From positions 310,001-374,000 of the forward strand of contig NC_081337.1 of assembly GCF_022539665.2 (NCBI RefSeq): a stretch of 64,000 bases of DNA. Direction: 5' to 3'. Origin of the DNA: Daphnia carinata. Lineage: Eukaryota; Arthropoda; Branchiopoda; Diplostraca; Daphniidae. Numbering within the stretch: the first letter of the stretch is position 1; each line of letters opens with the position of its first letter. The translations under genes were made by a program, and so were the position numbers. Below the pieces are notes generated by a model, which saw only the letters and a program-made list of their open reading frames with translations, made no database searches and was not told the origin of the DNA. Shown piece by piece: positions 30,096-40,073 of the stretch.

Positions 30096-30174
30096 GCATC
30101 GATGGTTCAGTGGTAGAATGCTCGCCTGCCAGCCTGCCACGCGGGCGGCCCGGGTTCGATTCCCGGTCGATGCA
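30096..30174 (+). tRNA. tRNA-Gly-GCC: tRNA-Gly(GCC) with 8-nt repeat in anticodon loop
   Basis: The acceptor stem GCATCGA/TCGATGC, the D-arm and the T-arm (CCGGGTTCGATTCCCGG) are perfect and the discriminator is A. The anticodon loop contains GCCTGCCA twice in tandem, so the gene is 79 nt long instead of 71. The extra eight bases can be placed between loop positions 37 and 38, where eukaryotic tRNA introns sit, but eight is far shorter than usual. It may be a decayed gene or a minimal intron-like insertion. Its T-arm and acceptor are exactly complementary to the BEL-3 primer site at 62448. Confidence 0.7.
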
Positions 30175-30521
30175 TTTTACGTCAAAAATTGACCCTTAGC
30201 ACCCGTAGCAGATACAAGTTGTGCATGATCTGTTATCATAGTTCAACGATTAAGTAACCGTTACGTCATCACATTCGGGAACCGCGGGTAATTCCTGACA
30301 TGGTATTGGCAAGATTCTCGTCTCTGAATAGCATCAAACTTTTTGCTAGCTCTCTAACAGCTTGCGCATTTTAATATGCATTTTACAATAAAAGCATTGA
30401 TAAATGTATTTAGTCACGTGTTTTTACACGCCCTGAAAATATGAGTAGTATTTACCTAGACTTGTCTGCCTCGTTTGTCGTTGCAGCATACATTCACAAA
30501 CAAAAACTTGAATAAGCCGTT
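30175..30521. other. tRNA spacer, duplicated at 47352-47588
   Basis: 30263-30505 occurs inverted at 47345-47588. There is no coding potential. This paralogue lacks GyPRF and therefore shows the pre-insertion state of the GyPRF target. Confidence 0.7.
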
Positions 30522-30593
30522 TGATCCCGACGTGATTTGAACACGCAACCTCCTGATCTGGAGTCAGGCGCGCTACCATTGCGCCACGAAATC
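30522..30593 (-). tRNA. tRNA-Trp-CCA: tRNA-Trp(CCA)
   Basis: On the minus strand GATTTCG pairs with CGGGATC, using two G-T pairs. The anticodon loop CTCCAGA lies in a CCTGA/TCAGG stem, and the T-arm TTCAAAT with ACGTC is intact; the discriminator is A. The body (TGGCGCAATGGTAGCGC) is the usual metazoan tRNA-Trp. No obvious damage is seen. A 5'-truncated copy lies at 39989. Confidence 0.88.
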
Positions 30594-30901
30594 CTACAAC
30601 AGTGATGGTGTTATAGTATGCACCAATTCAATAAGTTGAATGCATATATCACGTATTCCATCCCATTATGTTGATCAAGATCGGCAATTCAACATTGAAA
30701 TTGATTGGTAAGATTATTTTATTTCATTTTTTAAGAGTAATTAGATTTTGAAGATCATTTAGGTTTTAAGTGAATAATTCGTTACGTTTGTGAGGTTCTT
30801 TTAAGTAATGATCAACATGTGGTAAATATTGAAGAAACGTCACAGTGACGTTCAGCGGCAACCTTGGTTAACACACGTAATTATGATTAACTTATTACAG
30901 G
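30594..30901. other. Flank of AE-2, inverted copy at 61874-62160
   Basis: No gene is visible. At 30836-30852 lies a 17-base palindrome, AACGTCACAGTGACGTT, containing two CRE-like TGACGT halves. Its copy near 61922-61938 is largely conserved. The last four bases before AE-2 (CAGG) are its target duplication. Confidence 0.6.
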
Positions 30902-31105
30902 TGTAACGAGCCCAAAGGCTATCCAAAGGAATCCACACCTTCTTCATCCCTCAAGCGTTTCGCAAGTGAAAGTGAACGTATCTCCTCTCACTTTACCTTC
31001 AATATTTGTGTTCTGTAGTAGTATAAATACCGCATGTTTTTTAATCTTGTAATTGGGAATTATTCCGGCAATCCACTGACAATACACGAGGTTCGAAACA
31101 TTACA
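30902..31105 (+). repeat. AE-2 5' LTR, 204 bp
   Basis: It starts TGTAACGAGCCC and ends GAAACATTACA. It contains TATAAATA near 31021 and is about 90 percent similar to the 3' LTR by eye. The preceding CAGG matches the four bases after the 3' LTR. Confidence 0.88.
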
Positions 31106-31107
31106 AT

Positions 31108-31125
31108 TGGAGGTCCCAATGAGAC
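31108..31125 (+). other. AE-2 primer-binding site, tRNA-Gln type
   Basis: TGGAGGTCCCAATGAGAC lies two bases after the LTR and complements the tRNA-Gln 3' end except near its inner end. Confidence 0.65.
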
Positions 31126-31199
31126 TTAAACTTGTTGTCCAGTAAAAAGTTTCTTACCCGGATAACGCTTGTGAACTTAGAATTTGAACAAGAGTCAGA

Positions 31200-31905
31200 A
31201 AGAAACAAAACCTATATCAGACCACCACGACAAAAGCGCATATCAAACAAATAGAATCCAAGAAACAAGAAGTTATTAAAAAGACCCATAACGCATTACA
31301 ATTGTATTCATATTCATTGTTAGAACAAACGTTGCAAGTACCACGTGGTATAACAGCAGAAACTATTACAAACACCACAAAGACACTTAAAGATTACGTA
31401 GAATCCCTCGGTGGCAACACCGAAAACCTTGGCAGTTTATTACAACAGATTAGTATTGTGCATGGTAAAGAGAAAGAATTCCTGTTCGGCACCATCAGTG
31501 TTTTGCAAACAGAAATAGTACTTGCGCAGATTGCAGAGAAAAAATATTCGTCTAACCTCAATTTCGAGTTACAGAGCTTGCGAAAACAGCTAGATAGCAA
31601 CAAGAAAAAGGCAAAGAGTTCCAAATACACCTTGAGTAGTTCCCTTGAGCAACTCCAAGAAAGAAACGAAACACTCAAAAACTCCCTTGAAAAATCTGCC
31701 AATCGAATCAGCTACGAAGAAGCCTGAAAGAAGCCTGAAAGATAGTACTACAAAGAATAAAAATCTTGAAACGGAATTACAAAAAACCAACGTACAGGCA
31801 GGAGACAGAGAAGAAAAAATCAAGTATCTGGAAAATAAAATAAAAGAATATAGAAGGCAACAGATAACATTCGCGGAAACCCAAGATTTAGACGCCTCCT
31901 TGTGA
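31200..31905 (+). pseudogene. gag: AE-2 Gag coiled-coil part
   Basis: The frame at 31302-31727 encodes the same heptad-rich Gag N-terminus as copy 3 (YSLLEQTLQVPRGITAET, SLRKQLDSNKKKAKSSKYT). Another frame (31645-31905) continues the helix (DREEKIKYLENKIKEYRRQQ). A small duplication (GAAGCCTGAAAGAAGCCTGAAAG near 31720) causes the break. The capsid half of Gag is deleted. Confidence 0.75.
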
Positions 31906-32181
31906 AAGTAAAAGGTCTTGGAAAGAAGAAAGATGGATAGAACTACAGCAAGCAGATAAATATTGCCAAAAATTAGTGAAGAAAATACAGGAAGATAGCC
32001 AGAAAAGTAAAAGATTCACAGGCAACTTTATAATCTACGAGAAAGGTATATTAACAGATAAGCAAGGAAAGTTAGTAGTCCCTATACCGTTAATCACAGG
32101 GATCTTACGAGGAAATCATGACCCCATGTTAGCAGGACATTTAGGAATAGAAAAAACAATAGCCAGACTTCGAGAGCAATA

Positions 32182-32868
32182 CAGTGCCGCTCCACTTATC
32201 GGACCACCCACTTATCGGACCAAACCGGTTATCGGACCGAGGTCACACTCGCACACTGAGTCGAGGAGTGAGCGCCCCTAGTGTGGACTTATGAAGCATT
32301 TTTTAGAACCGGGGCGCGCGAAGAGCGGTCTGTATGAAGATGTCCCTTCATTTTCAGAGGGTTTAAATTTCATCGGAATGCTGTTGCTATCAGCTTCTTA
32401 GGATGAATCCGATGTCAGCTTTTTATGATGAGACAGGTACCCCAGCCTGCTATGGTGAGTCAGAAGTTTACCTCAATTTCTTTTTAGCTTTTATTCAGGA
32501 AAGATCCATTTTAGTTTAGCTGTAAAATGGAAAAATAGTGCGCACGCCGGTGTTAAGTACCAATGTAAACTCGCGGAATATGGCAAATTCAAATCGAAGA
32601 AAAAATAGGGAAGTTTTGACGCTAAAAGAAAAACTTGAAGTTGTAGAGCAGCTATAAAATGGATTGTGTGGGCGTGCTGTGGCGAATTCAATTAATTATA
32701 AAGCTTGTCTAGTTAAGTGAGTACAGAGAACCAGTCGATACGAGCAGAGCATTAGACACTATTACGAATGAGCGCGACGAGATGGCGCTGATCGCAGCCG
32801 AGCCGCTTTTCGGACCATCCGCTTATCGGACCACTGCACAGGGTGGTTCGATAAGTGGAGCCGTACTG
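32182..32868 (+). mobile_element. Tigger/pogo-type DNA transposon, 687 bp, non-autonomous
   Basis: Both ends begin CAGT and share CAGTRCSGCTCCACTTATCG in inverted orientation, with further GGACCACCC-like sequence inward. TA flanks both sides (32180-32181 and 32869-32870), the target duplication of Tc1/mariner-class elements. An internal short ORF (32580-32657) resembles the start of a CENP-B-type DNA-binding domain, the hallmark of pogo/Tigger transposases. The rest of the transposase is missing, so the copy needs help from elsewhere. It interrupts AE integrase and is therefore younger. Confidence 0.82.
32580..32657 (+). pseudogene. Tigger transposase N-terminal remnant
   Basis: MANSNRRKNREVLTLKEKL is followed by EVVEQL and a stop. 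Lysine/arginine-rich sequence leading to LTLKEKLEV is the start of the CENP-B_N helix-turn-helix of pogo/Tigger transposases. After the TAA the same frame continues NGLCGRAVAN, which also fits the domain, then decays. Confidence 0.7.
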
Positions 32869-33458
32869 TACTTCTTCCCATACATGCGACAAAACGTAAC
32901 AGAACACATAAAAAATTGCCTAAAATGCGGAAAACGCAAGGCTGTGGGAGGAGGTAAAGCACCATTGCAACCTATGACCCCAGCCAAAAGGGCGTGGGAA
33001 AGACTTGCGATGGATATTGTGGGTCCAGTTCAAAAAACCGCAAAGGGACATAGGTATATTTTAGTCCTATCAGATTACGTCAGTCGTTTCGTTATTACAG
33101 TGCCGATGAAAGATCAAACTGCCCAAACAATTGCTAAAATCTTGGTTAATGATATTTTTACCAAATACGGATACCCCGAAGTCGTCCTAACTGATCAAGG
33201 GACTAACTTCCTGTCGAGCTTAATCCAAGAAATTTGCAAATTATTCAAAATCAGACAAATCAGAACAACAGCATACCATCCCCAAACGGAAGGATTAGTA
33301 GAACGTTTTAACAGAACCCTATGTGACATGTTAGCTTGTTACGTGACGGATGAACCTGAAAATTGGAACAAATATCTTCCATTCCTCACATTTGCTTACA
33401 GCACAGCGAAGAAATCGACACTACAACAAAGCCCATTCTTCCTATTCTTCGGATAGAA

Positions 33459-33874
33459 CCAGTGCTCCCAAACGACATCAAAATAGATAGACGGTACGAA
33501 ACATACGAAGACCCCAGTGTAATGTACTCACATCAGTGGAAGAAGGCTCAACAACTGGCGAAGGAACACCTATTTCGGGCGCAGACAAAAAAAAACATAT
33601 TACGAATAAGGAACAAAAGCAATCAAATACAACATCGGTGACTGTGCTACTGAAAGCCCCACCAACTGCCGGAAAATTCATCAACCGGTGGAATGGACCA
33701 TTAAAAATCACCAGAAGTTTCACAGATCTCACTTACGAGATTCAACACGCCAACAATGAAAAACTGAAATCGATACTACACGTCAACCGCATGAAACATT
33801 ACGTCCCAGGAAACCTAGGAGCACAAAGAAACAGTACGAAGGGGACCAGGAAGACCAAGAAAACAATTCAGTAA
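33459..33874 (+). pseudogene. AE-2 integrase C-terminal domain
   Basis: After the stop at 33454 the homologous reading continues in two frames (33363-33641, 33536-33874) to FINRWNGPLKITRSFTDLTY, a GPF-type C-terminal module, and HVNRMKHYVPGNLGAQ. A basic tail (KGTRKTKKTIQ) ends it before the env leader. Confidence 0.72.
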
Positions 33875-34072
33875 CGACAAAAAACAACTTACCCCTGAAA
33901 CGCGTCCAGTTCGTGCAACCGAAGAGGCATCTTATATGATCATCGTACCAAACATTCCTTTTCCCACACCAAACAAACCTGCATACACTAGAATGGCGAA
34001 TCCACGACACAACTTACGGCAACGTCAAGGGGTATCGAGATTCTAAGAAACCTTCAAATTTTCTTTTCATAG

Positions 34073-35281
34073 ATGGAACTAATACTATTATTCATCCACT
34101 TGCTCACCATCATTCCATCAACGTATCCCATCTATTCAACCGTGTGCGACTGTAACAATATAAAGACCAGAGGAATTTCAGATATAGAAGCACCATATTA
34201 CTGTAACAACAAGGAAACAGATACAGCACACTTACCCAGAATACCTACGCTGTACACTTTAAAAACGACGCAGAAACCAGCAGCTTCTAGGAAAGGCTGG
34301 ACGTGCAAACAATGGATAAAAACGAAGAAAATAACAGGATCATTTTGGATTGGATCCTTCGACACAATATATTCACAAGAAACTAAACTAATAACCCCAC
34401 TGGAATGCTGGTAAATGGTGAACGACAAGAAGTGTGGTGATAACAATGTGCAGACCGGACCAGCGGGACTGAGTTTTACAGCCACCCCGACAGGCGAAGG
34501 GCAATGGTATGCAATAAAACAATACCACACCCTCAACTGTGTAGCGGAACAAATCACGCTACGGCAGGAAAAACCGGATGACCCAATTGAAAGCCCTTTT
34601 GGACCGTTAATCACAACCCAGCAGGAAGGACCCTTCATTCAAAATAAAAACACAATAGTGTGGGGAGATAGAACGACAAATAACTCATACTCACAAACGT
34701 TGATTAAGGGAAGCGGATATCTGGAGCTTCCAACAATGCCGGAACACGAAAACACTAGTCGTCTCTACGACACAAATTGACAGGTTGAGATTTTGTTCCT
34801 CAAGAAACCAGATCGATACATCATACCACAAGGTTACAAAGTTGTGGGTATACCGCTTACATACCTAATTTTTACAACGGAAACTACAAGAAAACTATAG
34901 GAGATGTTTAAAACAACTATGAAAACATGCAAACTTAATACTCACCTAGATACATCAGTGTGCAAGGATTATAGAGAAATCCAAATAGCCAAACGTAAAC
35001 GATCCATTCAGCAGGAAGTTAAATTCTTGCTAAACACTCCTCTCGAAGATTCAGGAAAACGTCTTTACAGCATTTCGTACGCCTGGGGATCAATAAGAAT
35101 GGGATATTCACAATCAATCAGAATCGGGGAGAAAGAACGGTTCGTGAATTACAACGCAACGATATATATAATATACAAACCTGAAGAAAGCAACCAATTA
35201 AATGCTCACTTTCGTCTCAAAAACGATGATCAACTTCCACAAGGATCAGAATTCGAATACATCGTTGACCAAACAATCTGA
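34073..35281 (+). pseudogene. env: AE-2 envelope, N-terminal ectodomain
   Basis: MELILLFIHLLTIIPSTYP is a plausible signal peptide. It is followed by a cysteine-rich domain (STVCDCNNIKTRG, APYYCNN, GWTCKQW, LECW). A TAA (34412-34414) follows ECW and the frame resumes at once with MVNDKKCGDNN; the same stop is in copies 1 and 3. Further private stops lie at 34778 and 34898. The part up to 35281 ends FEYIVDQTI and a TGA also shared with copy 3. The protein would be a surface glycoprotein for cell entry. Its relationship to known viral glycoproteins cannot be fixed from motifs alone. Confidence 0.72.
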
Positions 35282-35632
35282 GTACAGATCGGTGATTTAT
35301 GTATAACAGAGGGAGAAGCAGGCCGACTGATTGTAGCCAAATGTTCGGAATATTCAACAGGATGGATCCTAGATCAACAAAATTATCAATTAATTTCACA
35401 AGAATCATATCTCTGTATTACACTAGGATCACCCCAAGCTATCATACTAACAGAGTGCAGAGAGGACAAAAACAGCGTAACACAAAAATGGATCTTCGAA
35501 ACTGTAAACACCAATCCTGACATCCTAGAAAATTTCCCGGACACAACATTAGCAGAAATGCAGGAAATTCAGCAAGAACAACGAAAGGCAATCACAACAA
35601 CGATTAATTCGCCATATTCGGAGGAATTTTAA
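35282..35632 (+). pseudogene. env: AE-2 envelope, lectin-like segment
   Basis: After the shared TGA the frame continues for about 115 codons to SPYSEEF and a stop. Two halves have the same spacing: LCITEGEAGRLIVAKC with a Trp about nine residues later, then LCITLGSPQAIILTEC with KW about eleven residues later. Such a CL...C...W repeat resembles beta-trefoil (ricin-B type) sugar-binding domains. This is a pattern match only. Confidence 0.5.
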
Positions 35633-35639
35633 AAACTAA

Positions 35640-37409
35640 TCGCGGTAGCGGAAATACAATCTGGGACATGATTGCCTGGGGACTATTGAAAAATGGAAAA
35701 ACACCAAATGAAAAATGTCTAACACACCACGGAGTAAACAAACAAATGACGTTGGAAGAATGTGACAAAGAGTGGCCGCGATGTCAAGAAGAACTAAGAA
35801 AACTGGTAAGAAGCAACGACCCATTGGTGCAATCACAAATTACGGTAGCCAACTGTAGCAAAGCAACAGAAAGAAGACAAGCTTTCGAATACACATCTGA
35901 TTTTACCATCAGACCTTTCAATACAAACACCTGTATCAAAGCCAATACGACAATGTTAGTCCTCCAGGAATGCGCTAACACCAGCTCAATCTGGGGCACA
36001 TTCGAGCACATAGGACAGCTCATGGCAACAGATGGAACTCGGTTACATTAACCCTCATCAGACAGAAAGTGCCTATCACAGAGAGTGGGAAGAGTGAGCA
36101 TGGGGCATTGTCACAGCTCCAGCCAGAAACAACATTTTAGCTTCGAATATCGGAGCCCACACCAGCCAAAAACGCTTTCAGCGGCAGCCATTATTGCACT
36201 ACACACTCAACAGCCATTGGACGGGAAAACACTCCCATCCATTCCGCCACTAGTGAAAAGGGAAGTCAACAACCAATCAGAAAGGAATGGAACATTGACT
36301 CCGCCCCCTACCACGCCCACAACAGAAAAATCCACAACAACGACAAGCGCTACAACAACTACGAAGCCCACAATAAAAACAACATTGGGATCAACGACAA
36401 ACACAACGGTAAAAACTACGACTACAATTAGGCCAGTTACAAACACAGCAGCAAACAAACCCACAACAACGCATAAAATTACAACTAAGCCCAGTATGAC
36501 GTCAACTTCAACAAAACCCCCAGCAACTACAAAGCCAATGATCACGTCAACAAGCACTAAACCTACCACTACTACTAGGACTACGACAACTGTTAAAATA
36601 ACTTCGACTTCAACAACCACTACAACTACTAGGCGTACGTCAACGAAAACAACGCCCACTCCGACGAGCTTCACAACAACAGCTTCAACAACAACGCACC
36701 AACCAAGCACAACTACGCAAAGTACGATGACAGTGAAAGAGAGTCCAATGACCCCACAATCGTCAACACAGACAGCCAGAATGACCCCATTAACTACAAC
36801 AGAAAAAACGTCTACAGCAGAAGAAAATCAAATTCAGGCCATCGAGGAGAACAATATTCAAAATTTACCGCCAGCAGAGTTCCTGTTAATGGATCAGAAA
36901 ACTGAAGAGTCATTAATTAATGAAAATTTGGAAAGCGGTCTACCTAAAAACATCGAAGAATTCAACGACAAGGTTAAATATGAAATAAATAAGATGCACG
37001 ACCAATATAAAATCAGCATTGAAGCGGAACACGAGAACAAACTCGCAAAAGAAATTCGAAATGTTTATTGTCAACTACGTCGGCAATCAAAAGAACGCAG
37101 GCTGTTATATTAGCTCAAACCAACAGAATTTTGGCCGCAGCAGCAGTAGGTTTACCTCTCTGCACGAGACTACAAGGCTTCGGTCAAGCAATGACACTTC
37201 AACAATGCGAAGCCAAAAGAATTTTTATATCAGAAAATGAAACAAAATGTGGATTTAAACCGTTCTTTACTTACGAAGGAAAGAACTGTTCGATCGGAAC
37301 AGATGGATGGTCAATTCATCCATTTTCCGATTGTTTTTGGAAAACACCGTTAGTGAATTTGAATGGAAATCCATACAACTGGGAACACAACTCTACAACA
37401 GGAGATTGA
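35640..37409 (+). pseudogene. env: AE-2 envelope, mucin-like and C-terminal part, truncated
   Basis: Frames 35668-36051 and 36085-37113 correspond to the copy 1 and 3 ectodomain and threonine-rich segment (36300-36760, longer than in copy 1 by about 40 codons). A TAA at 36049 separates them. The CG insertion near 37080 moves the rest (SAIKRTQAVILAQTNRILAA) to frame 37068-37409. At about 37408 the sequence jumps to ORF X sequence, so the membrane anchor is deleted. Confidence 0.75.
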
Positions 37410-37870
37410 CCCTTCACAACTGACAATAGAAGCACAAGGTCAAATGCGCTCTCCCCTACCAAGTGCACCAAATTCATTAATCTACCCATCTATCGAAGAA
37501 AATGACATCCTTATCTACAAAATCAAAAAAAAAAAATAAAATAAAATAAAATAATAATAATAACACAAACACCGGAAAATAAAATTATCCATCCGTGGAA
37601 TCACATTTGGGAAGACAAACGCCATAAATAAGATAGTTGTAGATTTGCGACGCACTTGTGATGGCCAGGCGATGTCACTCTCTTCTTGAAGACGCTCTCG
37701 CATAAAACGAGAAGATGTTGGGGTGGGATGATAAAAATCATTACCCGACTCTAGCCACGAAAGTAAACGGGTGAATTTGAGTGGGTAAACGTCGCGATAG
37801 AGCGCATTCCTAAATGATTCCTCCCCGTTTGTACCCGAAATCCCGCGCTCACAACTACAACGGAGAAACT
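37410..37870 (+). other. AE-2 remnants between env and ankyrin ORF
   Basis: Short pieces of ORF X (about 37410-37510) and of the post-env spacer (37560-37810) are joined by an A-rich stretch (37530-37560, repeated AAAAT). No intact frame is present. Deletion points on both sides show multiple losses relative to copies 1 and 3. Confidence 0.6.
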
Positions 37871-38426
37871 CCCTTAATGTTGGCAATCTCACACAGAAAA
37901 ACCAAGAATGTGCGAAGTTAATATGGACACCATCAACATCAACATTACAAGACCAGATGGAACAACCGTTTTGCACTATCTAGCCGAATATAGCCTGGAA
38001 AATCTTGCCATCCAAATTTGCGCAAAAAGAATCATCAAAATCAACCAACAAGACGACTCAGGTGAAACCGCCTTACACGTAGCAGCCGGATTCAACCGAA
38101 TCGACATGATCGAAATATTACTGCTACACGGATCAGACGCAAGGATAAAAGACTCCCATGGACGCCCGGCTGATTCAAAAACATGCAGTAACAGAGCGCG
38201 AGCAATATTTCAAAAATGGGAGCAAAAACATAACAGTAATTCCCTGACCAAGACTGGAAGAAAAGAACAACTTCAATACCGCCGCGAGAAAAACGAAAAA
38301 GCCATAATTAACAAAGCTGAAATACCGGGTCGAAAGAAAAGCAAGAATAAAAGACGAAAAGAAAGAAGACAATACACCAGCAACTTTATTCAAATCACCT
38401 GCAATACTTTTTTTTATAATTTTTAG
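37871..38426 (+). pseudogene. AE-2 ankyrin ORF, C-terminal half
   Basis: The sequence enters at the third ankyrin repeat (YNGETPLMLAISH around 37857-37895) and continues in frame 37908-38426 with TTVLHYLAEYSLENLAIQI, ETALHVAAGFNRIDMIEILL and the basic tail GRKKSKNKRRKERRQ. The N-terminal acidic part and the first two repeats are deleted. The remaining 172 codons are open, and the replacement pattern relative to copy 1 is mild. Confidence 0.8.
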
Positions 38427-38514
38427 GTGGAGGAACAAGTTTTATTATTCAACCATAGCAACAACTGTAGTCGGTGACGGAAAATGAAAATTGTAGGACC
38501 AATTGTTCTTATCG

Positions 38515-38528
38515 GAGAGGGGAAGGAA
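38515..38528 (+). other. AE-2 polypurine tract
   Basis: GAGAGGGGAAGGAA lies directly before the 3' LTR, as expected for the plus-strand primer. It is deleted in copies 1 and 3. Confidence 0.8.
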
Positions 38529-38731
38529 TATAACGAGCCCAAAGGCTATCCAAAGGAAGCCACACCTTTTTCATCCCTCAAGCGTTTCACAAGTGAAAGT
38601 GAACGTATCTCCTCCCACTTTACCTTCAATATTTGTGTTCTGTAGTATTATAAATACCGCATGTTTTGTACCTTGTAATTCGGAATTGTTCCGGCAATCC
38701 ACTGACAATACACGAGGTTCGAAACATTACA
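38529..38731 (+). repeat. AE-2 3' LTR, 203 bp
   Basis: It begins TATAACGAGCCC (first TG changed to TA) and ends GAAACATTACA, followed by CAGG. A TATAAATA box is at 38649. Confidence 0.88.
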
Positions 38732-39036
38732 CAGGTATACTTGGCAGACGTTTTCTGTGCTTACCAATACCGCAGAAGCAAATGCACATCGACAGTTCAA
38801 CAGACTATTTCCCATTAAAAGTGTGATTGCTAAAGCACCGATGGTGATAAAGTTGTTATTGGTTGAAGGTTCAAAGAAAACCAAGGCGTCTCGTGCTGTT
38901 AGGAAAAATCATTTCCTAATATTTGGCATCGATGCTTTTGTCCCAGCGTGCTATTTATGCATTTTAGTAACACAACAGTTACAAATGCTACGTAAGCCAT
39001 AACTGGGACTCCGTAATACAGCGATCAGTTTCGTAC
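38732..39036. other. Host flank of AE-2
   Basis: It holds an 81-codon frame at 38757-39002 (NRLFPIKSVIAKAPMVIKLL) conserved in the duplicates at 9143-9400 and 50221-50460. No family recognised; not called as a gene. Confidence 0.45.
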
Positions 39037-39108
39037 AGCAGAGTGGCGCAGCGGAAGCGTGCTGGGCCCATAACCCAGAGGTCCGTAGATCGAAACTATG
39101 CTCTGCTA
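39037..39108 (+). tRNA. tRNA-iMet-CAT: Initiator tRNA-Met(CAT)
   Basis: AGCAGAGTGGCGCAGCGGAA with acceptor AGCAGAG/CTCTGCT, T at position 8, the anticodon stem CTGGG/CCCAG around CCCATAA, and the ATCGAAA T-loop are all as in animal initiator tRNA. No mismatch in the stems except a G-T pair in the T-stem. It is the best preserved of the three copies in the window. Confidence 0.9.
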
Positions 39109-39698
39109 ACTATGGATAGCTATTAAGTTATATGTAACACAATAACGTAAGCAAAATTATTGTTTATTCCGTAGCCATATAAATAGGCATTTTAATTTAT
39201 CTTTAATGTATGCAATTGATAAAAGAAGAATTATATAAACAGCATCGATGGTTCAGTGGTTATGACATAATTCTATTTTCCTTACTGGAACAACCGTATA
39301 TGGCACATGTAACGTAAGAAGGGCATAGACTGACATAAAGAATATTGCACATAAAACAGATATACAAGTAGATCATAAGATTACATACATGAAAACGCTA
39401 TGAAATGTAAAATATAAAAAGTATAAAGTATACAAAATAGAAAATAGAACACAGAATATAATACTCTTCTAACTACAGTTTTCAGTACTATTTACAGAGC
39501 GGTAAACGGAGATAGCGTGTTATATTTGTGTGTCGGGATCACTTATTGTAGCCAGGTGTTCTTTTTCCATCTCCATGGATCCTTTAATCGCCGCCAATCT
39601 GGATTTTCTCCTGAATGGCGACCAGCTGCGTTGGTCAATACCTAGAGGAGATCGGATTTCGTCGTTCCGTGGATACCAAGAACCCAGGGAGCCAAGCC
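39109..39698. other. Duplicated flank with tRNA-Gly(GCC) stub
   Basis: This is the inverted counterpart of 8480-9070. The 19-base tRNA-Gly(GCC) 5' stub is at 39242-39260. The about 50 bases before it also match the flank upstream of tRNA-Gly(GCC) at 30061-30095. No gene called. Confidence 0.55.
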
Positions 39699-39767
39699 CT
39701 AGTGGTAGCACTTGTCCAATGGTTGCCTTCCAAGCAGTCGATCCGAGTTCGATTCTCGGCCATCGCA
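39699..39767 (+). pseudogene. tRNA-Gly(TCC) relic
   Basis: It is the same relic as 8410-8479, on the other strand: intact anticodon loop CTTCCAA, T-arm and 3' acceptor, rearranged 5' third. Confidence 0.75.
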
Positions 39768-39835
39768 GAAAATTAAACATTTGGTTGGTGAATTTCTTTA
39801 GGGCGTTGTCATTATGAAATGGATTTGTGACACTT

Positions 39836-39983
39836 GTTGACACTGATACACAAAGGTGAAAACAGAAAATCACTTATATCAGTAATTGGAGACCAATCAC
39901 TCTCTTATGCTGTGACTATAAAATTTTAGGAAAAATTTTTACAAGTAGACTAAAAAATATTTTACCGCAACTAATAAGTCATG
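39836..39983 (+). mobile_element. LINE reverse transcriptase fragment, 148 bp
   Basis: It matches 8340-8195 of the LINE on the other strand (RLITLLCCDYKIL region), with the same 5' truncation point next to the tRNA-Gly flank. Its 3' side is joined to a tRNA-Trp relic, so the rest was lost by rearrangement. Confidence 0.85.
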
Positions 39984-39988
39984 GTAGC

Positions 39989-40047
39989 AATGGTAGCGCT
40001 CCTGACTCCATATCAGGAGTTTGCGTGTTCAATTCACGTCGAGATCA
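39989..40047 (+). pseudogene. tRNA-Trp(CCA) relic, 5'-truncated
   Basis: AATGGTAGCGC, the anticodon arm CCTGACTCCATATCAGG and the T-arm with GAGATCA match the gene at 30522-30593. The 5' acceptor strand is replaced by LINE sequence. One base is missing between the D-arm and anticodon arm. Confidence 0.8.
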
Positions 40048-40073
40048 AACGGCTTATTCAAGTTATTGTTTGT

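Larger units (their letters stand above)
31940..33458 (+). pseudogene. AE-2 integrase, split by a DNA transposon
   Basis: The zinc-binding region begins ILRGNHDPMLAGHLGIEKTI (before 32180) and resumes at 32870 with YFFPYMRQNVTEHIKNCLKC. The catalytic core is intact: LAMDIVGPVQKTAKGHRYIL, LTDQGTNFLSSLIQ and TEGLVERFNRTL supply D, D and E. Removal of the 687-bp insertion would restore a continuous frame apart from a stop at 33454. This is the only copy with the complete AE integrase core. Confidence 0.88.
30902..38731 (+). mobile_element. AE copy 2: bounded by two LTRs, internally deleted
   Basis: The 5' LTR (30902-31105) and 3' LTR (38529-38731) are flanked by CAGG on both sides, a 4-bp target duplication. 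Inside are the PBS, a gag coiled-coil piece, integrase (interrupted by a Tigger-type transposon), envelope and the C-terminal half of the ankyrin ORF. Capsid, protease, RT and RNase H are deleted between about 31905 and 31940, and the acidic part of the ankyrin ORF is missing. This copy alone keeps the integrase domain and the purine tract plus 3' LTR, so it defines the element ends. Confidence 0.9.

Noticed and set aside
36300-36760. CRISPR-like or minisatellite array
   Set aside because: The repeats are degenerate threonine codons inside env, without uniform repeats and spacers, and the DNA is eukaryotic.
38757-39002. 81-codon frame in the host flank of AE-2
   Set aside because: Short, interrupted at its start by the LTR, conserved only in segmental duplicates.
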